A stretch of 64,000 bases of DNA from Microbacterium oxydans (GTDB lineage Bacteria; Actinomycetota; Actinomycetes; Actinomycetales; Microbacteriaceae): contig NZ_JYIV01000025.1 in the NCBI RefSeq assembly GCF_000956405.1, positions 1 to 64,000 on the forward strand. The letters run 5' to 3'. This document shows positions 17,323 to 26,130 of this stretch, in pieces. Each line of letters opens with the position of its first letter. Positions within the stretch are counted from its first letter, which is position 1. The notes beneath the pieces are model-generated. The model did no database searches. It saw only the letters and a program-made list of their open reading frames with translations, and was not told the DNA's origin. The translations under genes and the position numbers were made by a program.

Positions 17323-17360
17323 ACCGAGTGCCGCGGTCCGGGGGGACGGCGGCACTCGGT
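17323..17360. terminator. Bidirectional terminator
   Basis: ACCGAGTGCCGC (17323-17334) pairs perfectly with GCGGCACTCGGT (17349-17360). It stands between two convergent genes and can serve both. Confidence 0.8.
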
Positions 17361-17374
17361 CTTCAGGGAGTCGA

Positions 17375-18223
17375 TCAGGCGGAGGCGGCCCGGAGCCCCT
17401 CCACGAGAGGCGTGGTGGGGCGGCCGATGAGTCGAGCGAGCGTGCCGTCGGTGTCGGCGAGCGCACCGTCCTTGATCCCGGCGTCGAGGGCGGCGACGAA
17501 GCCTGCCGTCCCTTCGTCGAGGCCCGCTTCACGGAGCGCGGCGATCTGGTCGTCGGAGTCGAGCGGCACGAACGAGACCTCGCGTCCCGTGACCTCGGCG
17601 AAGGCGGCGGCGAGGTCGGAGTAGTTCCAGGCGACGTCGCCGCCGAGTTCGTACACCTCGCCGATGTGACCGTCCTCGAGTGCGACGACGGCTGCGGCCT
17701 CGGCGTAGTCCTTGCGGCTCGCGGAAGCCACTCGTCCCTCGCCGGTGCCTGCGGCGAGCACGCCCGTCTCCCCGGCGCGGGTGAGGTCAGCGGCGTAGTT
17801 CTCGGTGTACCAGTTGTTGCGCAGGATCACGGCCGGCAGCTCGGCCGCGGCGATGAGCTCTTCCGTCGCCTTGTGCTCGGGAGCCAGGATGAGGTCGCTC
17901 GTGGTGGCCTTCGGGGCGCTCGTGTAGACGAACTTGGAGACACCCGCTGCCTTCGCGGCATCGATGACCGTCCGGTGCTGCGGCACCCGCTGGCCGACCT
18001 CGGAGCCGGACACCAGGATGACGGTGTCGACGCCCTCGAGCGCAGTCGCGATCGATGCGGGGTCCGTGTAGTCGAGATGCGCCACGCGCACGCCGAGGCC
18101 TGCGGCCTTCGCGGTGTCGCGAGCCCCTGCCACGATCGACTGGGGGTCGGCCCCGCGCTCGAGCAGGCTGGCGATGATGAGGCGGCCGAGGTTGCCGGTC
18201 GCACCCGTGACGAGGATGGTCAT
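17375..18223 (-). CDS. NmrA/SDR-family NAD(P)-binding protein (QorB-like quinone reductase)
   Basis: A protein of 282 residues from the ATG at 18221-18223. It starts with the Rossmann motif MTILVTGATGNLG and continues as an atypical short-chain reductase of the NmrA/QOR2 type (SGSEVGQRVPQHRTVIDAAK, then ILRNNWYTENY, typical for NAD(P)H:quinone reductase 2). It probably reduces quinones with NADPH in the cytoplasm. It is divergent from an HxlR regulator with a conserved Cys, an arrangement known for quinone-responsive qor genes. Its stop faces the bidirectional terminator at 17323. Confidence 0.85.
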   Translation of the reverse strand: MTILVTGATGNLGRLIIASLLERGADPQSIVAGARDTAKAAGLGVRVAHLDYTDPASIATALEGVDTVILVSGSEVGQRVPQHRTVIDAAKAAGVSKFVYTSAPKATTSDLILAPEHKATEELIAAAELPAVILRNNWYTENYAADLTRAGETGVLAAGTGEGRVASASRKDYAEAAAVVALEDGHIGEVYELGGDVAWNYSDLAAAFAEVTGREVSFVPLDSDDQIAALREAGLDEGTAGFVAALDAGIKDGALADTDGTLARLIGRPTTPLVEGLRAASA

Positions 18224-18288
18224 GAGGGTCCTTTCGTAAGTGACACCCACGACAACCGTCGACCGACCTTGCTGCATTCCGATCTGAT

Positions 18289-18316
18289 GGTACCCACTTT
18301 GAAGTAAGGTACCCAC
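18289..18316. promoter_or_regulatory. Direct-repeat operator GGTACCCAC x2 in the HxlR/reductase divergent region
   Basis: GGTACCCAC occurs at 18289-18297 and again at 18308-18316, 19 nt apart. The second copy overlaps TAAGGT (18305-18310), a -10 box 6 nt before the HxlR start codon. Binding there would shut off the leaderless HxlR gene and could also control the reductase gene. Confidence 0.6.
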
Positions 18317-18682
18317 ATGACGGTTAGTTTCGCGCAGATAAAGGAATCCACTCCGTTCGTGTTCGACCAGAACTGCGGCACGCGCGTCGTCCTCGATCAC
18401 ATCATGAGCAAGTGGGGAGTGCTCGTGCTCTCCTGCCTCTCCGACGGCACCCACCGCTGGGGCGCCCTGCGCAGGGAGGTCGACGGCATCAGCGAGAAGA
18501 TGCTCGCCTCGACGCTCCGGACGCTCGCCGATGACGGCCTCGTGCACAGGGAGTCCCTCCCGACCGTGCCCCCGCACGTGGAGTACAGTCTGACGCCGCT
18601 GGGGCGCGACCTGATGGAGCGCATGCTGCCGCTGATGGAGTGGGTCGCTGATCATGCCGACGGCATGCTTGAAAGAGGCTGA
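18317..18682 (+). CDS. HxlR-family transcriptional regulator
   Basis: A protein of 121 residues with the winged HTH of the HxlR family (DHIMSKWGVLVLSCLSDGTHRWGALRREVDGISEKMLASTLR). A Cys at about residue 20 (FDQNCGTR) sits at the position of the redox-sensing Cys of quinone- or aldehyde-responsive relatives such as QorR and HypR. It probably responds to quinones or oxidants and controls the divergent reductase. The ATG follows directly after an operator repeat and a -10 box, so the mRNA is probably leaderless. Confidence 0.88.
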   Translation: MTVSFAQIKESTPFVFDQNCGTRVVLDHIMSKWGVLVLSCLSDGTHRWGALRREVDGISEKMLASTLRTLADDGLVHRESLPTVPPHVEYSLTPLGRDLMERMLPLMEWVADHADGMLERG

Positions 18683-18745
18683 TTCCACGGATTCCGTTGT
18701 GAACGGGTCTTCTTTGCTTCGGATTCATGCCGTCGAAGAAAGCCG

Positions 18746-18775
18746 TTGACGCGAGAACCGTTGTGGCTCTACTGT
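18746..18775 (+). promoter_or_regulatory. Leaderless promoter of the APC permease gene
   Basis: -35 TTGACG (18746-18751), 18-nt spacer, -10 TACTGT (18770-18775), then 6 nt to the ATG at 18782. Confidence 0.65.
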
Positions 18776-18781
18776 TCTGAC

Positions 18782-20323
18782 ATGGCAGCAACGACGCCGA
18801 TTCATCTGGAACGACCCGACGGCAAGGGTCTGGCTGCGGGCACACTGGGACTGTGGGGATCGACCGTGATCGGTCTGGCCTCGACGGCGCCGGTGTACTC
18901 GCTCGTGGCGACGCTCGGCTTCGTGGTGCTCGCGGTGGGGGCACAGGCGCCCATCGCGTTCATCATCGCCTTCGTGCCGATGCTCCTGATCGCCTTCGCA
19001 TACCGCGAGCTCAACAACGCCGTCCCCGACTGCGGTACGACCTTCACCTGGGGGACCAAGGCGTTCGGCCCATGGGTCGGATGGATGGGCGGATGGGGAG
19101 TCGCGGTCGCGGGGATGGTCGTGCTCGCCAACCTCGCGCAGATCGCCTCCGTCTACTTCTGGTCGCTGATCGGTCAGGACCTGGAGAACAACGACTGGCG
19201 CGTCGTGGTCGTCGCCGTGCTCTTCATCGCGGCGATGACCTGGGTCAGCTGGCGCGGTGTCGAGATCGGTGAGCGCATCCAGAACATCCTCCTCGCGATC
19301 CAGTACCTGGCACTGGCGATCTTCATCGTCGCGGCCCTGTGGCAGTTCTTCGCCGGCACCGCTCCGAACGCCACGCCCTTCGATTGGGAGTGGATGAACC
19401 CGTTCGCCTTCACAGACTGGTCGGGGTTCACCGAGGCGATCCTCCTGGCGCTGTTCATCTACTGGGGCTGGGACACCTGTCTCGCCCTCAACGAGGAGAC
19501 GAAGGACCCGAAGCGCATCCCGGGTCGCGCCGCCCTCCTGACCACGGTGATCCTGCTGTTCACCTACGTCGCGGTGACCATCGCCGCCATGATGTACGCC
19601 GGACTCGGCGAAGACGGCACCGGTCTCGGCAACGAGGCCAACGCCGACGACTTCTTCCTCGCGATCAAGGACGGGCTGCTCGGTCCGTTCGGCTGGGTGC
19701 TGGTGGTGTCCGTGATCATCTCCGCCATCTCGTCGACCCAGACCACGATCCTGCCGACCGCCCGTGGAACGCTCGCGATGGGCGTCTACCGCGCGCTGCC
19801 CGCCAAGTTCAAGGAGGTGCACCCGACCTACAAGACCCCCTCGTTCTCGACCATCGTCATGGGTGTGGTCGCCTCGGTCTACTACGTCGGGATGACGCTG
19901 ATCAGTGACAACATCCTGCAGGACTCGATCCTGTCCCTCGGTCTCGCGATCGCGTTCTACTACGCCATCACCGGCTTCGCGTGCGTCTGGTACTTCCGCA
20001 AGGACCTCACCTCTTCCACCCGGGATTTCTTCTTCAAGGGACTGTTCCCGCTGCTGGGCGGGCTCATGCTCGCGTGGGCCTTCGTCCAGTCGGCCATCGA
20101 CATGTGGGATGTCGACTACGGCTACACCGTCCTGTTCGGTATCGGGGGCACTTTCGTCATCGGTGTCGGCTCGCTGGCGTTCGGTCTGGTGCTGATGTTC
20201 GTCTGGTACCTCTTCCCTCGCTCGAAGCGCTTCTTCCGTGGCGAGAGCCTGAACCGCGACACCGAGGTGATGGTGCCGGACGAGCCTGCCGTGACGATCC
20301 GGTCGATCGACGGAGGCATCTGA
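18782..20323 (+). CDS. APC-family amino acid/amine permease
   Basis: A protein of 513 residues with about twelve hydrophobic helices. The first helix region (GTLGLWGSTVIGLASTAPVYS) matches the unwound GXG-type substrate site of APC transporters, and a conserved charged loop (WGWDTCLALNEETKDPKRIPGRA) follows helix 6, as in polyamine and amino-acid permeases. It should import an amino acid or amine by ion symport across the cytoplasmic membrane; the substrate is unknown. It starts without a leader and is followed after 2 nt by an RraA-like gene, which may share its transcript. Confidence 0.88.
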   Translation: MAATTPIHLERPDGKGLAAGTLGLWGSTVIGLASTAPVYSLVATLGFVVLAVGAQAPIAFIIAFVPMLLIAFAYRELNNAVPDCGTTFTWGTKAFGPWVGWMGGWGVAVAGMVVLANLAQIASVYFWSLIGQDLENNDWRVVVVAVLFIAAMTWVSWRGVEIGERIQNILLAIQYLALAIFIVAALWQFFAGTAPNATPFDWEWMNPFAFTDWSGFTEAILLALFIYWGWDTCLALNEETKDPKRIPGRAALLTTVILLFTYVAVTIAAMMYAGLGEDGTGLGNEANADDFFLAIKDGLLGPFGWVLVVSVIISAISSTQTTILPTARGTLAMGVYRALPAKFKEVHPTYKTPSFSTIVMGVVASVYYVGMTLISDNILQDSILSLGLAIAFYYAITGFACVWYFRKDLTSSTRDFFFKGLFPLLGGLMLAWAFVQSAIDMWDVDYGYTVLFGIGGTFVIGVGSLAFGLVLMFVWYLFPRSKRFFRGESLNRDTEVMVPDEPAVTIRSIDGGI

Positions 20324-20325
20324 GC

Positions 20326-20793
20326 ATGCCGGTCGCGACGGCGGACCTCTACGACGAGCTCGGGGAGGGGATCCAGTCGCTCGCGCTGCAGCTGCGGTCG
20401 TTCGGCCGGAGGTCGGCATTCGACGGACCGATCCGCACCGTTCGCTGCTTCGAGGACAACGCTCTCGTGAAGGCGGTGCTGGCGACCCCCGGCGCCGGCT
20501 TGGTGCTGGTCGTCGACGGCGCTGGATCGCTGGAGACGGCGCTGATGGGCGACCTGATCGCGGCGTCTGCCGTGGCGAACGAGTGGGCGGGCGTCGTGAT
20601 CAACGGCGCGATCCGCGACAGCGTCGCGATCGATGCCCTCGACCTGGGCGTCAAGGCGCTCGGGACGAATCCTCGCAAGAGCGCGAAGCTCGGGGCCGGT
20701 GAGACGGATGTCGCGCTCGTGATCGAGGGCGTGGTGTTCCGACCAGGGGCGCATCTCTACAGCGATCAGGACGGCATCCTGGTCGAACGCTGA
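20326..20793 (+). CDS. rraA: RraA-family protein (RNase E regulator-like / HMG aldolase-like)
   Basis: A protein of 156 residues from the ATG at 20326. It shows the RraA fold signatures: TADLYDELGEGIQS at the start, LVVDGAGSLETALMGDLIAASAVANEWAGVV (Gly-Asp motif, about residues 60-90) and NGAIRDS, whose Arg-Asp pair is also the metal/substrate site of HMG/CHA aldolases. In E. coli RraA inhibits RNase E; in actinobacteria members are often simply aldolase-like. It follows the permease gene closely, so a metabolic role with the imported compound is possible. Confidence 0.85.
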   Translation: MPVATADLYDELGEGIQSLALQLRSFGRRSAFDGPIRTVRCFEDNALVKAVLATPGAGLVLVVDGAGSLETALMGDLIAASAVANEWAGVVINGAIRDSVAIDALDLGVKALGTNPRKSAKLGAGETDVALVIEGVVFRPGAHLYSDQDGILVER

Positions 20794-20825
20794 GGAGCGT
20801 CGGGTCGGCCGAGGGGTGTTTGTCC

Positions 20826-20831
20826 TAGGCT
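20826..20831 (+). promoter_or_regulatory. -10 box of leaderless truA
   Basis: TAGGCT followed by 6 nt and the GTG start at 20838. The same hexamer with the same spacing precedes acpS and the cupin gene. Confidence 0.6.
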
Positions 20832-20837
20832 TGCCGA

Positions 20838-21680
20838 GTGCGCATCCGGCTCGACATCGCCTACGACGGCACCCACTTCCGCGGGTGGGCGAAACAACCG
20901 ACTCTGCGCACCGTGCAGGGCACGTTGGAGGCCGCGCTCGCGCGCATCGTGGGCTCGGACGTGCAGTTCGTGGTCGCTGGTCGCACCGACGCCGGCGTGC
21001 ACGCGAGCGGTCAGGTCGCGCACGTCGACCTCGACGAGAAGCAGTGGTCGCGCATCGAGGCCAGGCAGGGCAGGGCTCCGCTGGAGCCGGCGGAGACCAT
21101 CGCCGGCCGCATGCGGGGTGTGCTCGGCGCCTACTCGGATGTGACGGTCACGCGGACGTCGATCGCGCCGGAGGGCTTCGACGCGCGATTCTCCGCCGTC
21201 TGGCGACGCTATCGTTATCGCCTCGCGGACGGCCAGGCGGGGTACGACCCGCTGCGGCGCCACGACACGACCGTCGTCCGCGGCCGCCTGGATGAGCGCG
21301 CGATGGATGCTGCGGCGCGGACTCTGATCGGACTCCACGACTTCGCGGCGTACTGCAAGCCTCGTGAGGAGGCGACGACGATCCGCACGCTGCTCGACTA
21401 CCGCTGGGAGCGCGACGCCGACGGCGTGCTCGTCGCGGAGGTCAAGGCCGACGCGTTCTGCCACAGCATGGTGCGCGCACTCGTCGGAGCGTGCGTGGCG
21501 GTCGGGGAGGGGCGCCTCGACGTCGACGACCTCGTGGTGCTGCGCGATGCCCTCACCCGCACCAGCGAGTTCAAGGTGCTGGCGGCACGGGGGCTGATCC
21601 TCACCGAGGTCGGGTACCCCGCCGACGACCTGCTCTCTTCACGGGCGGCCCAGACACGCGCGCGTCGAGACCGGGACTGA
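20838..21680 (+). CDS. truA: tRNA pseudouridine(38-40) synthase TruA
   Basis: A protein of 280 residues that isomerises uridines 38-40 in the anticodon arm of tRNAs. The start MRIRLDIAYDGTHFRGW and the active-site motif VAGRTDAGVHA (catalytic Asp51) are unmistakable, and the C-terminal RALVGACVAVGEG is typical. It contains an insertion around residues 75-95 rich in Gly and Pro, common in actinobacterial TruA. In many actinobacteria truA follows rplQ; here it stands by itself, 1 kb before rplM, with its own leaderless promoter. Confidence 0.95.
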   Translation: MRIRLDIAYDGTHFRGWAKQPTLRTVQGTLEAALARIVGSDVQFVVAGRTDAGVHASGQVAHVDLDEKQWSRIEARQGRAPLEPAETIAGRMRGVLGAYSDVTVTRTSIAPEGFDARFSAVWRRYRYRLADGQAGYDPLRRHDTTVVRGRLDERAMDAAARTLIGLHDFAAYCKPREEATTIRTLLDYRWERDADGVLVAEVKADAFCHSMVRALVGACVAVGEGRLDVDDLVVLRDALTRTSEFKVLAARGLILTEVGYPADDLLSSRAAQTRARRDRD

Positions 21681-21809
21681 CGCGCGACCTGCCGGCGACC
21701 CCTGGCACCCTGAGCGCGTGAGCCGCACGGGAGCGGCCACTAGCGCAGACGTTTCACCGCGTGCAACCCGGAGCCGATGCACAGCGTGCCGGAGTAGCGT
21801 TGAACGGTC

Positions 21810-22478
21810 ATGAAGGTCATCTCGTACAACCTCCAGAAGCATCGAGCCGCGGGCGAGCTCGCGACTCTGGTGCGCGAGCACGATCCCGACATCCTCTGCT
21901 TGCAGGAGTGCGATGTCCCTGCGCTGCCGGCGCAGATCGGCGACCTCGTGCTCGCCGACGCCACCCAGGGCAATCGTCTCGGGCTCGCGCTCTTCTACCG
22001 TGCGAGCACGTTCCACCTGCAGGCGATCCGCATGCTCGGCCTCAAGAAGTCCCTGCACGACCGGATCGCGAAACCCGCTCACGAGCGCGTGCTCGGCGCG
22101 CGACTGCGTGACATCGACGACGGTCAGGACTTCATCGTCGCCTCCTTCCACGCGGCTCCGCTGACCGCGTTGAACTCCCTGCGTCGTCACCAGATCCGTG
22201 CCGCGCTCACCGAGCTCGCCGCGCTCGGCCACGGATTGCCGCAGTTGATGGTCGGCGATTACAACTATCCGATCTTCAAGGAGAATCTCGGCCAGGCCGT
22301 GCGCGACCACGGGTACGCACTCTCCCTCAGTGACGACCACACCTACACGCGCTACCGGGTGTTCCGCGGCCACTACGACTTCGCCACGTCGACGGGCTTC
22401 GACATCGAACGCATCACGACCCTGCCGCAGGGAGCGAGCGATCACCGCCCGATCCTCGTCACGGTCAAGCCCGACTGA
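21810..22478 (+). CDS. Endonuclease/exonuclease/phosphatase-family protein
   Basis: A protein of 222 residues with the EEP-fold signs in order: MKVISYNLQKH, ILCLQECDV (metal-binding Glu), the VGDYNYP segment (GDXN-type Asp/Asn) and SDHRPIL (catalytic His) near the C-terminus. It is a cytoplasmic metal-dependent phosphoesterase; whether it acts on DNA or on phospholipid or sugar phosphates cannot be read. No signal peptide is seen. TAGCGT lies 9 nt before the ATG, so the leader is very short. Confidence 0.85.
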   Translation: MKVISYNLQKHRAAGELATLVREHDPDILCLQECDVPALPAQIGDLVLADATQGNRLGLALFYRASTFHLQAIRMLGLKKSLHDRIAKPAHERVLGARLRDIDDGQDFIVASFHAAPLTALNSLRRHQIRAALTELAALGHGLPQLMVGDYNYPIFKENLGQAVRDHGYALSLSDDHTYTRYRVFRGHYDFATSTGFDIERITTLPQGASDHRPILVTVKPD

Positions 22479-22486
22479 GCGGTGGT

Positions 22487-22515
22487 TTGGGCATACGGCA
22501 CCGGTGGCGTATGAT
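22487..22515 (+). promoter_or_regulatory. Promoter of the rplM-rpsI operon
   Basis: -35 TTGGGC (22487-22492), 17-nt spacer, -10 TATGAT (22510-22515). The expected start at about 22522 gives a 140-nt untranslated leader before rplM, long enough for regulation by a ribosomal protein, although no known leader motif is recognised. Confidence 0.75.
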
Positions 22516-22661
22516 TTCCCTTTGGTGCCTTTCCCCGTCCGCGGAGAAGGTGCATCGTCCGAACGTGAGCCCTCCACTGGCGTGTTCCTCCCCGTCGGGA
22601 AGAACCACCCCGGAGTGGGATTCACGAACTTCTCCGTTCGACACAAGAAAGCAGCACTATC

Positions 22662-23108
22662 GTGACGCGCACTTACACTCCCAAGGCTGGCGAAGTCCAG
22701 CGCGATTGGGTCGTCATCGACGCCACCGACGTCGTTCTCGGCCGTCTGGCTTCGCACGCCGCTACGCTCCTGCGTGGCAAGCACAAGCCGACCTTCGCCA
22801 ACCACATCGACTCGGGTGACTTCGTCATCATCGTGAACGCCGACAAGGTCGCGCTCACCGGTCAGAAGCTCCAGAAGAAGCTGGCTTACCGCCACTCCGG
22901 CTACCCGGGCGGCCTGAAGTCGGTCACCTACGCCGAGCTCCTCGAGAAGAACCCGGTCCGCGCTGTCGAGAAGGCCATCCGTGGCATGCTCCCCAAGAAC
23001 AGCATCGGCCGCCAGCAGCTGTCCAAGCTCAAGGTGTACGTCGGTGCCGAGCACCCGCACGCTGCACAGCAGCCGACGCCGTACACCCTCGACCAGGTCG
23101 CCCAGTAA
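22662..23108 (+). CDS. rplM: 50S ribosomal protein L13
   Basis: A protein of 148 residues, an early-assembly protein of the large ribosomal subunit. The sequence [26 protein letters not shown] and the later [19 protein letters not shown] are diagnostic. Starts with GTG. Followed after 27 nt by rpsI, the conserved bacterial order, and preceded by a strong promoter with a long leader. Confidence 0.97.
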   Translation: MTRTYTPKAGEVQRDWVVIDATDVVLGRLASHAATLLRGKHKPTFANHIDSGDFVIIVNADKVALTGQKLQKKLAYRHSGYPGGLKSVTYAELLEKNPVRAVEKAIRGMLPKNSIGRQQLSKLKVYVGAEHPHAAQQPTPYTLDQVAQ

Positions 23109-23135
23109 GCGCCGTAAAGACTTAAGGACATACTC

Positions 23136-23621
23136 GTGGCTGACATCCAGGACACCACCGAAACCCCCCAGAACTTCTCGACGTCGACTCCCGAGACCGA
23201 CGCGGTCGAGGCGGCTCCCCGCCCCGTCCTCAGCGTCCCGGGCGCCGCTGTCGGCCGTCGCAAGCAGGCCATCGCCCGCGTGCGCATCGTCCCCGGCTCG
23301 GGCACGATCACGGTCAACGGCCGCACGATCGAGGACTACTTCCCGAACAAGCTGCACCAGCAGCTGATCAACGACCCGTTCACCGTGCTGAACCTCGCCG
23401 GTGCATACGACGTCATCGCGCGCATCTCCGGCGGAGGCCCCTCGGGCCAGGCCGGTGCGCTTCGCCTCGGCATCGCCCGTTCGCTGAACGGCATCGACGA
23501 GGAGAACAACCGTCCGACCCTGAAGAAGGCCGGCTTCCTCTCGCGCGACGCTCGCGTGAAGGAGCGCAAGAAGGCTGGACTCAAGAAGGCCCGTAAGGCG
23601 CCTCAGTACTCGAAGCGTTAA
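23136..23621 (+). CDS. rpsI: 30S ribosomal protein S9
   Basis: A protein of 161 residues: an acidic N-terminal extension of about 35 residues typical for actinobacteria, then the S9 body ([36 protein letters not shown]) and the basic tail ending in YSKR, which reaches the decoding region of the small subunit. Starts with GTG. glmM follows after 14 nt, so the three genes probably form one transcript. Confidence 0.97.
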   Translation: MADIQDTTETPQNFSTSTPETDAVEAAPRPVLSVPGAAVGRRKQAIARVRIVPGSGTITVNGRTIEDYFPNKLHQQLINDPFTVLNLAGAYDVIARISGGGPSGQAGALRLGIARSLNGIDEENNRPTLKKAGFLSRDARVKERKKAGLKKARKAPQYSKR

Positions 23622-23635
23622 GGTCAACTGCTCCG

Positions 23636-24994
23636 ATGCCGATCTTTGGCACGGACGGTGTGCGAGGGCTCGCCAATGGCATCCTCACCGCCGACCTGGC
23701 GCTCACCCTGGCCCAGGCGACTGCTGTCGTCCTGGGCCAGGGCCGTACTGCGGAGGCTCGCAAGGCTGAAGGCAAGCGACTCACCGCAGTGGTCGCCCGC
23801 GATCCCAGGGTCTCCGGGCATTTCATCGCCGCATCAGTCGCCGCCGGTCTCGCCTCCTCGGGAGTGGACGTGCTCGAGGCGGGAGTCATTCCGACGCCCG
23901 CGCTCGCGTTCCTCGTCGCCGACCGTGACGCCGACTTCGGTGTGATGATCTCGGCATCGCACAACGCCGCCCCCGACAACGGGATCAAGATCTTCGCGCG
24001 CGGGGGCCGCAAGCTTCCCGACGAGGTCGAGCGGCGCATCGAAGAGGCCATGTCCGGCGAGAAACTGCGTCCGACGGGCGCCGGTGTGGGACGCATCGAT
24101 CGGTTCTCCGACGCCGAGGACCGCTACGTCATGCACCTACTCGGGTCGCTCCCGAACCGCCTGGACGGTATCCACGTGGTGCTCGACTGCGCCCACGGAG
24201 CCGCCTCAGGTGTCTCCCCGGAGACGTTTCGCGATGCGGGAGCCGAGGTCACCGTCATCGGTGCCGATCCCGACGGCTGGAACATCAACGACGGCGTCGG
24301 CTCGACCCATCTCGACAACCTCGCCGAGGCCGTCGTGCGGTTGGGGGCCGACATCGGCATCGCCCACGACGGCGACGCCGATCGCTGCCTCGCCGTGGAT
24401 GCCGAGGGCAACCACATCGACGGCGACCAGATCATGGCCATCCTCGCGGTCTCCATGAAGGAGCGCGGACACCTGACCGACGACACCCTCGTCGCGACGG
24501 TGATGAGCAACCTGGGTCTGCACGTCGCCATGCGCGAGCACGGCATCACCGTGCGCCAGACCGCTGTGGGTGACCGCTACGTGCTCGAGGACATGAACGA
24601 GGGCGGATATGCGCTCGGCGGAGAGCAGTCCGGGCACGTGATCATGAGCGAGTACGCCACCACAGGCGACGGAATCCTCACCGGCCTGCACCTGGTCGCC
24701 GAGATGGCGCGGCAGCAGAAGTCGATCGCCGAGCTCGCATCGGTCATGACGGTGTACCCGCAGGTGCTGATCAACGTGCGCGACGTCGACAAGGACCGTG
24801 TGTCGGAGGACGAGGTCGTGCAGCAGGCCGTGCGCGACATCGAGTCCGAACTCGGCGACTCCGGAAGGGTGCTGCTGCGCAAGTCCGGCACCGAGCCGCT
24901 GGTGCGGGTGATGGTCGAGGCCTCCGACGCGGAGTCCGTGCACGCCTACGCCGGCCGCCTCGCCGAGGTCGTGCAGGAACGTCTGTCGCTCTGA
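23636..24994 (+). CDS. glmM: Phosphoglucosamine mutase
   Basis: A protein of 452 residues that converts glucosamine-6-phosphate to glucosamine-1-phosphate for UDP-GlcNAc, and hence peptidoglycan, synthesis. Signatures: start FGTDGVRG, phosphoserine loop [17 protein letters not shown], metal-binding loop DGDADRCL, sugar loop GGEQSGHVI and phosphate loop [12 protein letters not shown]. The full set is present. GlmS, which makes its substrate, is encoded 3 kb downstream at 28144. Confidence 0.96.
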   Translation: MPIFGTDGVRGLANGILTADLALTLAQATAVVLGQGRTAEARKAEGKRLTAVVARDPRVSGHFIAASVAAGLASSGVDVLEAGVIPTPALAFLVADRDADFGVMISASHNAAPDNGIKIFARGGRKLPDEVERRIEEAMSGEKLRPTGAGVGRIDRFSDAEDRYVMHLLGSLPNRLDGIHVVLDCAHGAASGVSPETFRDAGAEVTVIGADPDGWNINDGVGSTHLDNLAEAVVRLGADIGIAHDGDADRCLAVDAEGNHIDGDQIMAILAVSMKERGHLTDDTLVATVMSNLGLHVAMREHGITVRQTAVGDRYVLEDMNEGGYALGGEQSGHVIMSEYATTGDGILTGLHLVAEMARQQKSIAELASVMTVYPQVLINVRDVDKDRVSEDEVVQQAVRDIESELGDSGRVLLRKSGTEPLVRVMVEASDAESVHAYAGRLAEVVQERLSL

Positions 24995-25007
24995 CCCCGT
25001 GATCGAA

Positions 25008-25042
25008 AACGGCCGACCGCTGATCTCAGCGGTCGGCCGTTT
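25008..25042. terminator. Strong bidirectional terminator between glmM and the AraC gene
   Basis: AACGGCCGACCGCTGA pairs with TCAGCGGTCGGCCGTT around a minimal loop, with A/T ends on both sides (AAAA and TTTC). It overlaps the last codons of the convergent regulator gene. Confidence 0.85.
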
Positions 25043-25958
25043 CGCGTTCACCGTTGTGCTGTGCGGTGCCGCGGTGGGTGCGCAACGCCCGGGGCGTGGC
25101 ACCGTAGTCCTCCTCGATGGCGCGACGCAGGCTGATGGGAGAGGCGAAGCCCGAGCGCTGCGAGATCTGCTCGACGGTCAGATCGTCGAATCTGCTGTCG
25201 GTGAGCAGCGAGCGAGCCAGGCGTGCCCGACGGTGTCTGATCTCCCCGGCGACCGTGTTCTCCACCTCGGCGAAGACCACCTGGAGCTGGCGGAGGGAGG
25301 TCTGCACCTCGCGGGCGACCCGTGCTGGGTTCAGTCCGGGGTCGCCGCACTGCTGCGCGATGAGAGCGACCGCACGATCGCGGAGAGCGGCGTGAGCGGA
25401 GCGCGGTCCGGATGCGGTATCGACGCGGTCGAGCAGCACCGCTCCGCTCATCTCCACGATCAGGTGCTCCATCGCATACCGTTCGATGGGCGTGGGGTCG
25501 TCGTCGACGGCCAGCACCTGCTCGATGAAAGCCTGCATCGCCCGATCGAGAGGGCGTCGCTCTTCCAGGACCCAGGCTTCGGAGGGCAGCGCGGCGACGA
25601 ACGCCCCCAGCGCGGCGCGGGGGACGTACGCGGCGGTGATGTGCCATGAACCCACGCAGCGCACCCGTTCGGTGATGCCGGGCGGCGCGACCACGAGCCC
25701 GCTCTCGACGGGTGTCCACGGGCCGTTCTGTTCCTTCGCCGAGAGCGCGGCGGCGTCGACGAAGGCGAGGATCGCGTGGTCGGGGTGCGTCGCCGTGGTG
25801 TCGATCGCGAGCTCCGTGGTGCTGCCCTGCATGGACAACAGGGTCACGGGCCCCGGCGCGCGCTTCGTCGCCCGAAGGGATGCGAGGCCCTCCACTGCGT
25901 GCACACCGTGCGCGCTCAACTCCGTCGAACCGACCGTCGTCGCATCTCCTGGAACCAC
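25026..25958 (-). CDS. AraC-family transcriptional regulator
   Basis: A protein of up to 310 residues from a GTG at 25956-25958; a GTG about 18 codons further in is also possible. The C-terminal 100 residues hold the two HTH units of AraC (GLNPARVAREVQTSLRQLQVVF and FDDLTVEQISQRSGFASPISLRRAIEEDYGATPRALR). The N-terminal 200 residues resemble the cupin-like effector domain of AraC regulators that bind small molecules. The target is unknown. Its 3' end lies within the bidirectional terminator shared with glmM. Confidence 0.85.
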   Translation of the reverse strand: MVPGDATTVGSTELSAHGVHAVEGLASLRATKRAPGPVTLLSMQGSTTELAIDTTATHPDHAILAFVDAAALSAKEQNGPWTPVESGLVVAPPGITERVRCVGSWHITAAYVPRAALGAFVAALPSEAWVLEERRPLDRAMQAFIEQVLAVDDDPTPIERYAMEHLIVEMSGAVLLDRVDTASGPRSAHAALRDRAVALIAQQCGDPGLNPARVAREVQTSLRQLQVVFAEVENTVAGEIRHRRARLARSLLTDSRFDDLTVEQISQRSGFASPISLRRAIEEDYGATPRALRTHRGTAQHNGERETADR

Positions 25959-26130
25959 TCAGCACCCCCCGACGCCGATGATCACGGGACGGCATCGACC
26001 ATCTGGTCGGTCCGCCGGGCGTTCACCTCCCGTCCTCCTCCGTGCGGTCGGGCGGGTGCTCGCTTGGGTCAGAGGATACCGGCGCGCAGGCGGCGGCAAC
26101 AGGAGATGTTCATCTCGGGTCACGTGTCGC
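25959..26130. other. Intergenic stretch between the AraC and Ppx/GppA genes
   Basis: Contains no credible gene and no clear terminator or operator. It must hold the promoter of the AraC regulator (minus strand) and the 3' end region of the Ppx/GppA gene. Confidence 0.4.

Noticed and set aside
18725..20419. Long minus-strand frame (564 codons) opposite the APC permease
   Set aside because: A GC-rich antisense shadow with repetitive charged composition; the plus-strand permease has clear membrane helices and motifs.
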